DNA of 33,114 bases from Pseudomonas sp. GM21 (GTDB lineage Bacteria; Pseudomonadota; Gammaproteobacteria; Pseudomonadales; Pseudomonadaceae), in NCBI RefSeq assembly GCF_000282215.1, contig NZ_AKJS01000015.1, forward strand, positions 1 to 33,114, given 5' to 3'. Below, piece by piece: positions 14,582 to 24,689 of the stretch (its first letter is position 1; each line of letters opens with the position of its first letter). A program made the translations under genes and the position numbers. Under the pieces are notes generated by a model. The model saw only the letters and a list, made by a program, of their open reading frames with translations, was not told the origin of the DNA and searched no databases.

Positions 14582-15331
14582 TTAACGCCGGCGTTTTTCC
14601 AGTGAGTAAACAAACGGTGCAACGATTTCGATGGCGCCGTTGGTCAGCATGTCGGCCGGTGGCTTGGGCAGTGGCTGGGCGCGGCGGATCATTTCCAGGG
14701 TGGCCCGGTCCAGATCGGCAGTACCAGAGGCGCCCACCAGCTCGAACGACAACACGTTACCTTCGGCATCCACTACGAAGCGCAGGCGGTTCATGCCTTC
14801 CTTGCCCCGCGCCTGCGCACTGGCCGGGTACTTCTTGTACTTGGCCAGGTGAGCGAGCAGAGTGCCTTGCCAGCTGGCCTTGGCGGCTTGCTGCGCGGCG
14901 GATGGACCCGGTGCCGGTTGTGCGGATTTCTCCGTCGGCGCATTGGTCGGTGGCGCCTCGCTCGGTTTCTCCTCGGACGGCTTCTCCTTCGGCGGCTCCG
15001 GCTTTTTCTCCACAGGCTTGGGCGGTTGCGGCTTGGGCTTGGGTTTGACCGGCTTGGGCACGGCAATCTCGGCCTTGGGCGCTTCAGCCAGTTTCGGGAT
15101 CGGCAGCTCTTCCACCGGGGCCGGAGGCTGCGGCGGCGTAATGACCTTTGGCGGAGCGGGCGGTGGCGGTGCCGGAACCGGCGCCAACTCGACCATCATG
15201 GCCTGCGGCGGCAATTCGATCGGCGGGTGCGAGGACCAGTTCAGTGCCAGCGCGATGGCCAGTGCGTGAACGCCCAGCACCACGGCCAGGCTCCCGCTGT
15301 AACGCGTCAGCTTATGGCGCGTCGTGATCAT
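14582..15331 (-). CDS. tonB: Energy-transducing protein TonB
   Basis: Links the inner-membrane proton motive force, through ExbB-ExbD, to outer-membrane receptors for siderophores and other scarce ligands. In 249 residues it has one N-terminal membrane anchor (about 13-31), then a long periplasmic Pro/Lys/Glu-rich spacer (about 40-145). The conserved C-terminal domain has 'YKKYPASAQARGKEGMNRLR' and 'LVGASGTADLDRATLEMIRR'. The start overlaps the exbD stop by 4 bp (ATGA), so the three genes form one translationally coupled operon in the order exbB-exbD-tonB. Confidence 0.95.
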   Translation of the reverse strand: MITTRHKLTRYSGSLAVVLGVHALAIALALNWSSHPPIELPPQAMMVELAPVPAPPPPAPPKVITPPQPPAPVEELPIPKLAEAPKAEIAVPKPVKPKPKPQPPKPVEKKPEPPKEKPSEEKPSEAPPTNAPTEKSAQPAPGPSAAQQAAKASWQGTLLAHLAKYKKYPASAQARGKEGMNRLRFVVDAEGNVLSFELVGASGTADLDRATLEMIRRAQPLPKPPADMLTNGAIEIVAPFVYSLEKRRR

Positions 15332-15756
15332 TTCTTGACTGCCGACTCGAGCCCGACCAGACCCACCTTCAGGTAACCGGCAGAACGCAGGTTATCCATC
15401 ACGCTCATCAGGTCGCCGTAATCCACGCCTTTGTCGGCCTGGAAGAAGATCGTCGTGTCTTTCTTGCCCTGAGTCTTGACATCGAGTGTGGCGCCGAGTG
15501 CTTCGGCTTTCACTTCGTCTTCGCCGAGGAACAGGCGCTGGTCAGCCTTGACGCTGAGGAACACCGGCTTTTCAGGGCGTGGTGCCGGCTTGGCGGTGGA
15601 GGCGGGCAGGTCGACCTTGATGTCCACGGTGGCCAGCGGGGCGGCCACCATGAAGATAATCAACAGCACCAACATCACGTCGATAAACGGCGTGACGTTG
15701 ATTTCGTGGTTCTCGGCCAGATCGTCGTCTGCGCCTTCTTTCAAATGCAAGCCCAT
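15328..15756 (-). CDS. exbD: Biopolymer transport protein ExbD
   Basis: Proton-channel subunit of the TonB motor. A 142-residue protein with one membrane helix near the N-terminus, 'EINVTPFIDVMLVLLIIFMV'. This contains the Asp of the 'PFIDVMLVLLIIFM' motif that is essential for proton use. The rest is a small periplasmic domain. It is separated from exbB by 6 bp and overlaps tonB by 4 bp. Confidence 0.96.
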   Translation of the reverse strand: MGLHLKEGADDDLAENHEINVTPFIDVMLVLLIIFMVAAPLATVDIKVDLPASTAKPAPRPEKPVFLSVKADQRLFLGEDEVKAEALGATLDVKTQGKKDTTIFFQADKGVDYGDLMSVMDNLRSAGYLKVGLVGLESAVKK

Positions 15757-15762
15757 GGCGGA

Positions 15763-16737
15763 TTACCCTACTTTGACCATGTGCGGTTGCGTGGAGCGCT
15801 CAGCGGTCGGCAGGTGATCGAGGTCACGGCTGACCAGCAGCAGGACTTCAGCCGAGGCGTCGGAGACTTGTGCCTTATAACCTGCGATTGAGCGGGCGAA
15901 GACGTTGTAGATCACCACGGCAGGGATCGCTGCAACCAGACCCAGCGCCGTCGCCAGCAGGGCTTCGGCGATGCCGGGAGCCACGACAGCGAGGTTGGTG
16001 GTCTGGGTTTTGGCGATGCCGATGAAGCTGTTCATGATGCCCCACACGGTACCGAACAGACCCACGAACGGCGCGGTGGAACCGATGGTGGCGAGAACGC
16101 CGGTGCCGCTGCTCATGTTGCGACCGCAGGCCGCCACCAGGCGCTCAAGGCGGAACGCAACACGTTCCTTGATGCCTTCTTTCTCGCGGCTGTTGACCGA
16201 CAGGCGCATTTCTTCCAGGGCGTCGTGGACCAGCAGGTTGGCGAGGGTGCCTTCCTTGGTTGCCGAAGCGCTGGCTTCTTTAAGTGTGGTGGCTTTTTTC
16301 AGGTGGACGATTTCGCTGCGCAGACGACGCTTGGCGCCCATCAGCTCAAGACCCTTGGCGATCCAGATGGTCCACGTGATGATCGAGGCGATGGCCAGAC
16401 CGATCATCACGATTTTTACGATGATGTCGGCATTCTGATACATGCCCCATGGCGACAGGTCGTGGGCCATGCCCAAGGTGTTGTCGGCTTCGAGCACCTC
16501 AGGAACGTCTTCAGCAGCAACAGCTTGAGCCGGATCAGTGGCGGCAGGAGTGGCGACTGGGGCGACAACGGCAGGATCGGCTGGCGCTGGAGCCACGGCG
16601 GTGGCTGGTGTGGCGGGCGCTTGTGCGTCAGCGAAAGCGGCGGTCGGTGCCAGCATCAGACTGAGCAACAGAGCAGCCACTGCATGCCAGGCGCGAGGGC
16701 GTTTGGTTGGCGAAGCGGAGAATTGATTGCGTGTCAT
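15763..16737 (-). CDS. exbB: TonB-system proton channel ExbB
   Basis: Pentameric inner-membrane scaffold of the TonB motor. The 324-residue form is the longer Pseudomonas type. It has an N-terminal signal/hydrophobic segment ('HAVAALLLSLMLAPTAAFA') and an Ala/Pro/Val-rich periplasmic extension of about 65 residues. Three membrane helices of the MotA/ExbB domain follow ('IVKIVMIGLAIASIITWTIW', 'IGSTAPFVGLFGTVWGIMNS', 'LLATALGLVAAIPAVVIYNV'). The start at 16737 gives a clean signal segment. An upstream in-frame ATG at 16839 would lie in the promoter region. The 189 bp to the divergent SDR gene are A+T-rich and hold the palindrome TTGTTAACAA (16830-16839). No convincing Fur box was found. Confidence 0.93.
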   Translation of the reverse strand: MTRNQFSASPTKRPRAWHAVAALLLSLMLAPTAAFADAQAPATPATAVAPAPADPAVVAPVATPAATDPAQAVAAEDVPEVLEADNTLGMAHDLSPWGMYQNADIIVKIVMIGLAIASIITWTIWIAKGLELMGAKRRLRSEIVHLKKATTLKEASASATKEGTLANLLVHDALEEMRLSVNSREKEGIKERVAFRLERLVAACGRNMSSGTGVLATIGSTAPFVGLFGTVWGIMNSFIGIAKTQTTNLAVVAPGIAEALLATALGLVAAIPAVVIYNVFARSIAGYKAQVSDASAEVLLLVSRDLDHLPTAERSTQPHMVKVG

Positions 16738-16926
16738 GCTGGCCGGACCTGAGAGAAAAAGACGGTTAATGTTCTTCCAGACCTCGTGAGGCCGAGAACA
16801 AAAGTGGCGTGCATTATTGCAAGTAATTCTTGTTAACAAAAGTAATAGAGTCTCTTTTTTTCTTGCATTGCTAGCCGCTCGTCCATTGCTGGCGCTAGTC
16901 TGTCTCTTTCCGATGGGAGTTTTCTG

Positions 16927-17784
16927 ATGTCCACGCCCTCAGTTTTGATCGCCGGTTGCGGTGATGTCGGCAGTCGTCTGGCCACGCAATTGGTGGCTTT
17001 GGGGTGGGAGGTTCATGGCCTGAGACGTGACGTCTCACGCTTGCCCGAGGGCGTCATTGGCGTTGCCGGCGATTTGTTCAACGAGGACTGTCCAGAGACC
17101 TGGCCAGTCGGCGCGGTGGATTACCTGGTGTATTGCGCGGCGGCCACCGACCACGATGAAGCCGGATATCGCGCCGCTTATGTGCAGGGGTTGAAGCATG
17201 TGCTGGAGTGGCTGGACGATTACGGGCAGGTGCCGGATCGACTGCTGTTTGTTTCCAGCAGCAGTGTGTATGGCCAGCAGGATGGCGAGTGGGTCGACGA
17301 ATCCTCGCCCACCGTTCCCGCAGGTTATTCAGGTCGGTTGATGCTGGAGGCCGAGCAGGTCGCACTCGAAAGCGGCATCCCGGCGAGCATCGTGCGCTTG
17401 ACCGGCATTTACGGTCCGGGTCGCGAGTGGTTGCTGACGCAGGTGCGGCGAGGGTATCGCGTGGCCGTAGATCCGCCTTTGTACGGCAATCGCATTCACG
17501 CCGACGACGCGGCGGGATTGATGGCGTATTTGCTTGAGGCGGATCGTCGGGGTGAGACGCTGGATGACATCTACATTGGCGTCGACGACGCCCCCGCACC
17601 GTTGGCGGAAGTGGTGGGCTGGTTGCGTGAGTATCTGGGTGTGACGGAGTGGGATGACGATGCGACCGTGCGGCGTACGGGCAGCAAGCGTTGCAGCAAT
17701 GCCCGGGCAAAGGCCTTGGGCTGGACGCCGAAGTACCCAAGCTATCGCGAAGGCTATGCCGCGATTCTCGAAGGTCGCGACTGA
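16927..17784 (+). CDS. NAD(P)-dependent sugar epimerase/SDR family protein (YeeZ-like)
   Basis: An extended short-chain dehydrogenase-type protein of 285 residues. The dinucleotide-binding turn is 'VLIAGCGDVGSRLATQL' (about 6-22). Later come 'VDYLVYCAAA', 'LLFVSSSSVYG', 'VRLTGIYGPGREWLL' and 'NRIHADDAAGLMAYLLEA'. The canonical YxxxK catalytic pair is not obvious. 'AGYSGRLMLEAEQ' has Tyr at that place but no Lys three residues on, as in some atypical, non-catalytic members. The gene is divergent from exbB and ends before a REP pair. The substrate is unknown. Confidence 0.82.
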   Translation: MSTPSVLIAGCGDVGSRLATQLVALGWEVHGLRRDVSRLPEGVIGVAGDLFNEDCPETWPVGAVDYLVYCAAATDHDEAGYRAAYVQGLKHVLEWLDDYGQVPDRLLFVSSSSVYGQQDGEWVDESSPTVPAGYSGRLMLEAEQVALESGIPASIVRLTGIYGPGREWLLTQVRRGYRVAVDPPLYGNRIHADDAAGLMAYLLEADRRGETLDDIYIGVDDAPAPLAEVVGWLREYLGVTEWDDDATVRRTGSKRCSNARAKALGWTPKYPSYREGYAAILEGRD

Positions 17785-17807
17785 CTTCCAAACACCCCAA
17801 AACAAAA

Positions 17808-17898
17808 TGTGGGAGCGAGCCTGCTCGCGATAGCGGAGTAACAGTCAAAATTGATGTCGACTGATACTCCGCTATCGCGAGCAGGCTCACTCCCACAT
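17808..17898. repeat. REP-type inverted pair
   Basis: Arms of about 34 bases, 17808-17841 and 17865-17898, are near-perfect inverse copies with the core GTGGGAGCGAGCCTGCTCGC. They lie between the convergent SDR gene and the lipoprotein gene, and probably also end both transcripts. Confidence 0.9.
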
Positions 17899-17925
17899 TG
17901 GTTTTGCGTTGGCCTTAAGGACGGG

Positions 17926-18666
17926 TTACTGCTTTTCGAGCAACCACTTGCGATCACCCGGCATGTAGGTCGGCTGTTCATCCTGCTGGGCTGTGTTGAC
18001 TGCCTGGAAAATTTCCAGCTCTTTGCCTTTGCGGGCAAAAATCCATGGGCTACCTTGGCCGTTCAGTTGTAACCACAGGCTGTCGTTGCCACCGCTCATG
18101 GAGGCGCAGTCGCCCGCCAGGCACAGGGCATAGCGGTCAGCGCCGGGCAGGCCAATCACTTGGCCGTCAGCTTGAAACTGGACCGTGCCGCCTTCGCCAT
18201 TGCCGTTGAGAACTTTCCAGCTGCCGCCCATGTAGGCCGTGTACAGCGCACGTTCGAAGCTCGCGCCAATCGGTGCGCCCTCCGGTACCTGGACCTGCGC
18301 GCGGTCGAAAACCTGCTCCGACTCGTTCTCGGTTTCGGACTGGCTCAGTTGCTTGCCGTCACGTTTCAGTTCGCTGCCGGAGCTGCCGTAAAAATCAATT
18401 TTCCATGCGCCGGATTTTTCGCCCAGCAGCTTGCCGTCGACGTTTTCAAAACCATTGGTGTAGCGGGCCTGACCGGCTTTGGTGTTGATGTCCCATTCCA
18501 GGTTCGGACCATAGGCCTGGAGCGCTTCGCGCAGGGGACCGCCTTTGGCAGCGGCATCGATTGCCACCTGATTGATCCAGGTGCCGCTGATATCACGGTC
18601 GGCAGGGTTACTGGCACAACCGCCCAAGAACAGGGCGACCAGCGAGAGAGCTAGCGCATGGCGCAT
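17926..18666 (-). CDS. Putative lipoprotein of unknown function
   Basis: A 246-residue protein with a lipoprotein signal, 'MRHALALSLVALFLGGCASN', lipobox LGGC with Cys at 17. Asn/Pro follow the cysteine, with no Asp at +2, so outer-membrane sorting is likely. The mature part starts 'DISGTWINQVAID' and is rich in beta strands ('SGAWKIDFYGSSGSELKRDG', 'SWKVLNGNGEGGTVQFQADG'). A 'YALCLAGDCASMSGGNDSLW' segment has two cysteines that could form a disulphide. It lies 57 bp downstream of ridA on the same strand. The ridA-lipoprotein order is conserved in Pseudomonas. No function is assigned. Confidence 0.8.
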   Translation of the reverse strand: MRHALALSLVALFLGGCASNPADRDISGTWINQVAIDAAAKGGPLREALQAYGPNLEWDINTKAGQARYTNGFENVDGKLLGEKSGAWKIDFYGSSGSELKRDGKQLSQSETENESEQVFDRAQVQVPEGAPIGASFERALYTAYMGGSWKVLNGNGEGGTVQFQADGQVIGLPGADRYALCLAGDCASMSGGNDSLWLQLNGQGSPWIFARKGKELEIFQAVNTAQQDEQPTYMPGDRKWLLEKQ

Positions 18667-18723
18667 GGTGGAATCCTTTCAAGGCAGGATCGGCGCAGCC
18701 ATTAGAGGACTGCGCCGGACGTA

Positions 18724-19104
18724 TTACTCGATGACCAGAATGGCATCCATCTCAACCTGCGAACCCTTTGGCAGGGCCGCTACGCCGATGGCAGCGCGGG
18801 CAGGGTAAGGCTGGTCAAAGTACTTGCCCATGATCTCGTTGACCTTGGCGAAGTGGCTCAGGTCGGTGAGGAAGATGTTCAGTTTGACGATGTCTTTGAA
18901 CGAACCACCAGCAGCTTCGGCCACGGCTTTGAGGTTCTCGAACACCTGGACGGTCTGGGCTTCGAAGCCTTCAACCAGCTCCATGGTTTTTGGGTCCAGA
19001 GGAATTTGACCCGACATGTAAACGGTGTTGCCAGCCTTGATCGCCTGGGAGTAAGTACCGATGGCGGCCGGGGCCTTGTCGCTGGTGATAACAGTCTTGG
19101 TCAT
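18724..19104 (-). CDS. ridA: RidA, enamine/imine deaminase
   Basis: Hydrolyses reactive 2-aminoacrylate and related imines released by PLP enzymes, protecting those enzymes. At 126 residues it is the usual length of the trimeric family, with '[20 protein letters not shown]', '[20 protein letters not shown]' and '[20 protein letters not shown]'. The Arg of 'ARAAIGV' is the conserved substrate-carboxylate binder. It starts 24 bp after the spoT stop, so it is probably cotranscribed with spoT. Confidence 0.95.
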   Translation of the reverse strand: MTKTVITSDKAPAAIGTYSQAIKAGNTVYMSGQIPLDPKTMELVEGFEAQTVQVFENLKAVAEAAGGSFKDIVKLNIFLTDLSHFAKVNEIMGKYFDQPYPARAAIGVAALPKGSQVEMDAILVIE

Positions 19105-19128
19105 GAATGACTCCTTGTAGGGTGGGCT

Positions 19129-21234
19129 TTACGCACGCATGCGGGTGATGCGAATCACCCCGGTCAGGGCACGCAGTTTCTTGATCACGCGGGCCAGGTG
19201 CACGCGGTCGTGCACGCTGACCACCAGTTGGACCACGCTGATGCGACCATCGCGTTCGTCCATGCTGATTTTTTCGATATTGCCGTCGGCCGCGTTGACG
19301 CTGCTGGCCAGCAGCGCGATCAGGCCGCGCTGGTGTTCCAGCTCGACACGCAGTTCGACGTTGAATTCGCCGGTGACATCCTTGGCCCACGAGAGCTGGA
19401 TGCATTTTTCCGGGTTGTGGCGGATTTCGCTGATGTTGCGGCAGTTGTCCAGGTGCACCACCATGCCTTTGCCGGCGGACAGGTGACCGACAATCGGGTC
19501 GCCCGGGATCGGCGTGCAGCACTTGGCGTAACTGAGCACCAGGCCTTCGGTGCCGCGGATTGCCAGCGGGCCTTCCGGGCTTGGCAACTGTTCGCCTTCG
19601 CCGAGCAGGCGGCGGGCGACCACGTAAGCCATGCGATTGCCCAGGCCAATGTCTTCGAGCAAGTCTTCGATCAGTTCCAGACGGTACTCGGCGAGCATCG
19701 CCTTGACGCGCTCGGCGGCGATTTTTTCCAGCGAGCTGTCGAAACCGTTCAGCACCTTGTTCAGCAGGCGTTCGCCGAGGTTGATGGACTCTGAGCGACG
19801 TTGCAGTTTCAGCGCGTGGCGGATGTGCGTTCGCGCCTTGCCGGTGACCACGAAGTTGAGCCACGCCGGGTTCGGCCGTGCGCCGGGAGCGCTGACGATC
19901 TCGACCGTGGAGCCGCTTTGCAGCGGTTCGGACAGCGGTGCGAGACGACGATTGATCCGGCAGGCTATGCAGCTGTTGCCCACGTCGGTGTGCACCGCGT
20001 AAGCGAAGTCGACCGCCGTGGAGCCTTTGGGCAGCTCCATGATCCGGCCTTTGGGCGTGAACACGTAGACCTCGTCCGGGAACAGGTCGATCTTCACGCT
20101 TTCGATGAATTCCAGCGAGTTGCCGGCGCGTTGCTGCATTTCCAGCACGCCTTTTACCCACTGACGGGCGCGGGCATGAGTGCCTTTGGGTTGCTCGTCG
20201 CCGCTGGATTTGTACAGCCAATGGGCGGCGATGCCGTTGTTGGCCATCTCTTCCATTTCACGGGTGCGGATCTGGATCTCGATCGGAACACCGTGCATGC
20301 CGAACAGCGTGGTGTGCAGTGACTGATAGCCGTTGGCCTTGGGGATCGCGATGTAATCCTTGAAGCGCCCCGGCAACGGTTTGTACAAATTATGCACGGC
20401 ACCCAGCACGCGGTAGCAAGTGTCGACCTTGTCGACGATGATCCGGAACGCGTAAACGTCCATGATCTCGTTGAAGGCCCGACGCTTGCCGCGCATTTTC
20501 TTGTAGATGCCGTAGAGGTGTTTCTGACGACCGCTGACCTCGCCCTGAATGCCGTCGATGGCCAGGCAGTGGCTGAGGGACTCTTCGATCTTGTTGACGA
20601 TTTCCTTGCGGTTGCCCCGGGCGCGTTTGACCGCCTGGTTGATCCGCGCGGAACGCATCGGGTGCATGGCCTTGAAGCCGAGGTCTTCGAATTCTATGCG
20701 GATGGCGTGCATGCCCAGCCGGTTGGCGATGGGCGCATAGATTTCCAGGGTTTCCTTGGCGATCCGCCGGCGTTTTTCACCGGACAGGACTTCCAGCGTG
20801 CGCATGTTGTGCAGGCGGTCGGCGAGCTTGACCAGAATCACGCGAATGTCGCGCGCCATGGCCATGGCCATTTTCTGGAAGTTTTCGGCCTGGGCTTCGG
20901 CTTTGGTCTCGAAGTTCATCTGGGTCAGTTTGCTGACCCCGTCGACCAGTTCGGCCACGGTTTCGCCGAACTGCGCTTGCAGCGCTTCTTTGGCAATACC
21001 GGTGTCTTCGATCACGTCATGCAGCATCGCGGCCATCAGGCTCTGATGGTCCATGTGCATGTCGGCAAGAATATTCGCCACCGCAAGAGGATGCGTGACG
21101 TACGCCTCACCGCTACGTCGGCGTTGACCGTCGTGGGCTTGTTCGGCGTAGAAATACGCTCGGCGGACCAGGTTGACCTGGTCTTTGCCGAGGTAGGCCG
21201 ATAAGCGATCGGCGAGGGCGTCTATGCTCGGCAT
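19129..21234 (-). CDS. spoT: Bifunctional (p)ppGpp synthetase/hydrolase SpoT
   Basis: Makes and degrades the stringent-response alarmone. It is full length at 701 residues. The N-terminal HD hydrolase has 'THPLAVANILADMHMD' and the metal-binding 'LHDVIEDTG' (His72-Asp73, Glu76-Asp77), so hydrolysis should be active. The synthetase domain follows (about 230-350, 'DVYAFRIIVD', 'YIAIPKANGYQSLHTTLFG'). Then come a TGS domain ('VDLFPDEVYVF'-like stretch near 385), a linking helical region and a C-terminal ACT domain (about 625-701). It is the second gene of the rpoZ-spoT-ridA run. The 57 bp after rpoZ carry no terminator. Confidence 0.97.
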   Translation of the reverse strand: MPSIDALADRLSAYLGKDQVNLVRRAYFYAEQAHDGQRRRSGEAYVTHPLAVANILADMHMDHQSLMAAMLHDVIEDTGIAKEALQAQFGETVAELVDGVSKLTQMNFETKAEAQAENFQKMAMAMARDIRVILVKLADRLHNMRTLEVLSGEKRRRIAKETLEIYAPIANRLGMHAIRIEFEDLGFKAMHPMRSARINQAVKRARGNRKEIVNKIEESLSHCLAIDGIQGEVSGRQKHLYGIYKKMRGKRRAFNEIMDVYAFRIIVDKVDTCYRVLGAVHNLYKPLPGRFKDYIAIPKANGYQSLHTTLFGMHGVPIEIQIRTREMEEMANNGIAAHWLYKSSGDEQPKGTHARARQWVKGVLEMQQRAGNSLEFIESVKIDLFPDEVYVFTPKGRIMELPKGSTAVDFAYAVHTDVGNSCIACRINRRLAPLSEPLQSGSTVEIVSAPGARPNPAWLNFVVTGKARTHIRHALKLQRRSESINLGERLLNKVLNGFDSSLEKIAAERVKAMLAEYRLELIEDLLEDIGLGNRMAYVVARRLLGEGEQLPSPEGPLAIRGTEGLVLSYAKCCTPIPGDPIVGHLSAGKGMVVHLDNCRNISEIRHNPEKCIQLSWAKDVTGEFNVELRVELEHQRGLIALLASSVNAADGNIEKISMDERDGRISVVQLVVSVHDRVHLARVIKKLRALTGVIRITRMRA

Positions 21235-21291
21235 GATAACTCCTGCCGTTCGCTGTGAACCCGCGCCGTGCTACGTCGACCAGGCATAGGC

Positions 21292-21555
21292 TTAGACGGC
21301 CTCGTTGGACTCGTCCTCGAACGCTGCGAACAGCGGTTCGTCTTCGACGATTTCAGCATTGGCGATGAACTCGTAGCTCATCAGGCCTTCAGCGATTTCA
21401 CGCAGCGCTACCACGGTAGGCTTGTCGTTTTCCCACTGGACCAGTGGCTCTTTGCCGCCGGTGGCCAGTTGACGGGCACGCTTGGTGGACAGCATGACCA
21501 GTTCAAAACGGTTTTCCACGTGGTTCAGGCAGTCTTCAACGGTTACGCGGGCCAT
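21292..21555 (-). CDS. rpoZ: RNA polymerase omega subunit
   Basis: Small RNA polymerase subunit that helps fold beta-prime and, in proteobacteria, forms part of a ppGpp site. It has 87 residues, '[20 protein letters not shown]' with '[20 protein letters not shown]' and '[13 protein letters not shown]', which is typical. The position before spoT is conserved. It lies 167 bp downstream of gmk, and that gap holds no gene. Confidence 0.97.
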   Translation of the reverse strand: MARVTVEDCLNHVENRFELVMLSTKRARQLATGGKEPLVQWENDKPTVVALREIAEGLMSYEFIANAEIVEDEPLFAAFEDESNEAV

Positions 21556-21722
21556 GGTATTCCTCGGAGCGAATGCAATATGCGCGCTGCCCGGGTGGGC
21601 GAGCGGACTCGACAGTTTAAAAAATCACCAGCGATTAGGGAAGCGCTGATTTTTTGACCAAGCTCTTCAACGCGCTGCAAGTGCCAATGTAAAGCCCTTG
21701 CAGCGGTTTTGGGAAGTGCTGT

Positions 21723-22355
<633 letters not shown>

Positions 22356-23219
22356 TTACTCAATATTCTGTACTTGTTCGCGCATCTGCTCGATCAACAC
22401 TTTGAGGTTGACCGCCGCTTGGGTGCTGCGCGGGTCGAAGGCTTTGGAGCCCAGTGTGTTGGCTTCGCGGTTGAGTTCCTGCATCAGGAAGTCCAGGCGC
22501 CGACCGGCAGCGCCGCCGGATTTGAGCACCCGGCGAACTTCGATGATATGTGTGCTCAGGCGATCCAGCTCTTCGGCGACGTCGCTCTTTTGCGCGAGCA
22601 TGACCATTTCCTGCTCCAGCCGCTGCGGGTCCAGGTCGGCCTTCATGTCGGCGAAGCGGTCGAGGACTTTCTGGCGCTGGGTGGCGAGCATCTGCGGAAC
22701 CAGTTCGCGCAGGGTGACGACGTCTTCTTCAATGGAGGTCAGTCGCTCGTTGATCAGCCGTGCCAGCTCCGCGCCTTCGCGCTCGCGGCCAGCCTTGAGC
22801 TCTTTCAGGCCTTCGTTGAACAGCGCCAATGCTTCGGCATTCAAGGCTTGCGGGTCGGTGGCATCACCCACCAGCACGCCCGGCCAGGCCAGCACTTCCA
22901 GCGGGTTGAGCGCCGCAGGATTTTTGATCAGGCTGGCGATTGTCTCGGCGGCGGCGACCAATTGCGCTGCGCGCTCGCGGTCCACTTGCAGCGGTTTATC
23001 GGTGTTTTCCTCGGTGAAGCGCAGGGTGCATTCAAGCTTGCCCCGGGAGATGCCTTGGCGCAGCGCCTCGCGGACGGCGCCTTCGAGGTCGCGAAAGGAT
23101 TCCGGCAGGCGCAAGTGCGGCTCCAGGTAGCGGCTGTTGACCGAGCGCAGTTCCCAGCTCAGGGTGCCTTGGGTGCCGGCTTTTTCTACGCGGGCGAAGG
23201 CGGTCATGCTGTGCACCAT
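22356..23219 (-). CDS. yicC: YicC family endoribonuclease
   Basis: YicC-family proteins are RNases implicated in small-RNA turnover. It has 287 residues, with N-terminal YicC_N ('MVHSMTAFARVEKAGTQGTL', 'WELRSVNSRYLEPHLRLPES') and the C-terminal DUF1732 part ('RRLDFLMQELNREANTLGSK'). The start at 23219 is chosen over the in-frame ATG at 23345. It matches the family opening and has GAGG 7 bases upstream. It is the head of a yicC-gmk run, divergent from rph. Confidence 0.92.
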   Translation of the reverse strand: MVHSMTAFARVEKAGTQGTLSWELRSVNSRYLEPHLRLPESFRDLEGAVREALRQGISRGKLECTLRFTEENTDKPLQVDRERAAQLVAAAETIASLIKNPAALNPLEVLAWPGVLVGDATDPQALNAEALALFNEGLKELKAGREREGAELARLINERLTSIEEDVVTLRELVPQMLATQRQKVLDRFADMKADLDPQRLEQEMVMLAQKSDVAEELDRLSTHIIEVRRVLKSGGAAGRRLDFLMQELNREANTLGSKAFDPRSTQAAVNLKVLIEQMREQVQNIE

Positions 23220-23488
23220 GGGGGTACCTCGCAAGTCGGGTCGATGCGTTACCAAAGGTTTCGCGGACCCGATATCTGTGAATGAAAGCCGACAGGCAGC
23301 AAAGGCGCAGGATTGTAGCTCAGTGGGGCGGATGCGCCCAAACACACGCTGTCACAAAGAGCTGCAGGCCGTCGGCAAAGCGTGGTTCAGGGCCTTCGGT
23401 CGTCGGGCGAATTTTTTAGAAGTGCCCAGTCGTGGCCGGCGGCTCTATAATGCTCGGCAGTTTTCCGTCCTCCGTACAGGTATTCCCT

Positions 23489-24211
23489 ATGAAACGTCCA
23501 AGTGGTCGCGCTGCCGATCAGCTCCGCTCGATCCGCATTACCCGCAACTACACCAAACACGCCGAGGGTTCTGTACTGGTCGAGTTCGGTGATACCAAAG
23601 TCATCTGCACCGTCAGCGTCGAAAACGGCGTGCCGCGTTTCCTCAAAGGCCAGGGCCAGGGCTGGTTGACTGCTGAATACGGCATGCTGCCCCGCGCCAC
23701 CGGTGAGCGTAACCAGCGTGAAGCGAGCCGTGGCAAGCAAGGCGGCCGCACCCTGGAAATCCAGCGTCTGATCGGTCGTTCCCTGCGCGCTTCGCTGGAC
23801 ATGTCCAAGCTCGGCGATGTGACCCTGTACGTCGACTGCGACGTGATCCAGGCTGACGGTGGCACCCGCACGGCTTCCATCACTGGCGCGATGGTTGCCC
23901 TGGTCGATGCCTTGAAAGTGATCAAGAAGCGTGGCGGCCTCAAAGGCGGCGACCCGTTGAAGCAAATGATCGCTGCCGTTTCCGTGGGCATGTACCAGGG
24001 CGAGCCTGTGCTTGACCTCGACTACCTGGAAGACTCGGCTGCCGAGACCGATCTGAACGTGGTGATGACCAGCACCGGCGGTTTCATCGAAGTCCAGGGC
24101 ACTGCCGAAGGTGCGCCGTTCCAGCCGGAAGAGCTGAACGCCATGCTGGAGCTGGCGAAGAAAGGCATGAGCGAAATCTTCGACCTGCAGAAGGCTGCAC
24201 TGGCCGACTGA
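23489..24211 (+). CDS. rph: Ribonuclease PH
   Basis: Phosphate-dependent 3'-5' exonuclease that trims tRNA 3' ends. It has 240 residues, starting '[20 protein letters not shown]', with the phosphate-site region '[11 protein letters not shown]'-like '[20 protein letters not shown]', '[18 protein letters not shown]'-like stretch and '[20 protein letters not shown]'. It is complete, unlike the frameshifted gene of some E. coli K-12 strains. The start at 23489 is preferred to an in-frame ATG at 23432, on family length. It is divergent from yicC across about 270 bp. Confidence 0.96.
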   Translation: MKRPSGRAADQLRSIRITRNYTKHAEGSVLVEFGDTKVICTVSVENGVPRFLKGQGQGWLTAEYGMLPRATGERNQREASRGKQGGRTLEIQRLIGRSLRASLDMSKLGDVTLYVDCDVIQADGGTRTASITGAMVALVDALKVIKKRGGLKGGDPLKQMIAAVSVGMYQGEPVLDLDYLEDSAAETDLNVVMTSTGGFIEVQGTAEGAPFQPEELNAMLELAKKGMSEIFDLQKAALAD

Positions 24212-24239
24212 CCGGATGGAACCACACAAGGAGGACGTT

Positions 24240-24608
24240 ATGAGTGATGAGCAGCAAGTACTTCCCACCCCGAGCAAAGAAGCTCGGCAGTGGGCGATGT
24301 TTTGTCACTTGTCCGCCTTGCTGGGGATCTGGATTCCGTTCGGAACGCTGATCGGCCCGCTGATTCTGTGGCAGTTGAAGCGCGAGATGGATCCGTTCGT
24401 TGATGCTCAAGGTAAAGAGGCGCTGAACTTTCAGATCACCGTCGCCATAGCCTCCGCCATCTGCTTCCTGCTGATGGTGGTGATTGTCGGGTTCTTCCTG
24501 TTGGGTCTGGTGGCGATTGGCGCGTTGGTGCTGACGATTATTGCGGGTGTGAAGGCCAATGAAGGTTTTCCTTATCGGTATCCGTTCACCTGGCGGCTGA
24601 TCAAGTAA
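24240..24608 (+). CDS. DUF4870 membrane protein
   Basis: A 122-residue integral membrane protein with three hydrophobic stretches: 'ALLGIWIPFGTLIGPLILW', 'ITVAIASAICFLLMVVIVG' and 'LLGLVAIGALVLTIIAG'. It has the DUF4870 pattern 'DAQGKEALNFQI' between the first two and 'GFPYRYPFTWRLIK' at the end. A strong AAGGAGG lies 5 bases before the ATG at 24240. It sits 28 bp after rph, so the two are cotranscribed and end at the terminator at 24655. Function is unknown. Confidence 0.88.
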   Translation: MSDEQQVLPTPSKEARQWAMFCHLSALLGIWIPFGTLIGPLILWQLKREMDPFVDAQGKEALNFQITVAIASAICFLLMVVIVGFFLLGLVAIGALVLTIIAGVKANEGFPYRYPFTWRLIK

Positions 24609-24654
24609 CGAACTGGTTTCCACATTGGAAGTTTCAGCAATCCACGCTCTAAAA

Positions 24655-24689
24655 CAAATGCCCTGACTTGTCAGGGCATTTGTATTTTT
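24655..24689 (+). terminator. Terminator after rph-DUF4870
   Basis: A perfect 12-bp stem, CAAATGCCCTGA (24655-24666) with TCAGGGCATTTG (24671-24682), has a 4-base loop and is followed by TATTTTT. Confidence 0.9.

Noticed and set aside
16738..16926. Fur box upstream of exbB
   Set aside because: The A+T-rich stretch has TTGTTAACAA and CAAG-N5-CTTG dyads, but no convincing match to the 19-bp GATAATGATAATCATTATC pattern.
23387..24277. Minus-strand 296-codon frame opposite rph
   Set aside because: Shadow of ribonuclease PH, which has full-length family motifs on the plus strand.
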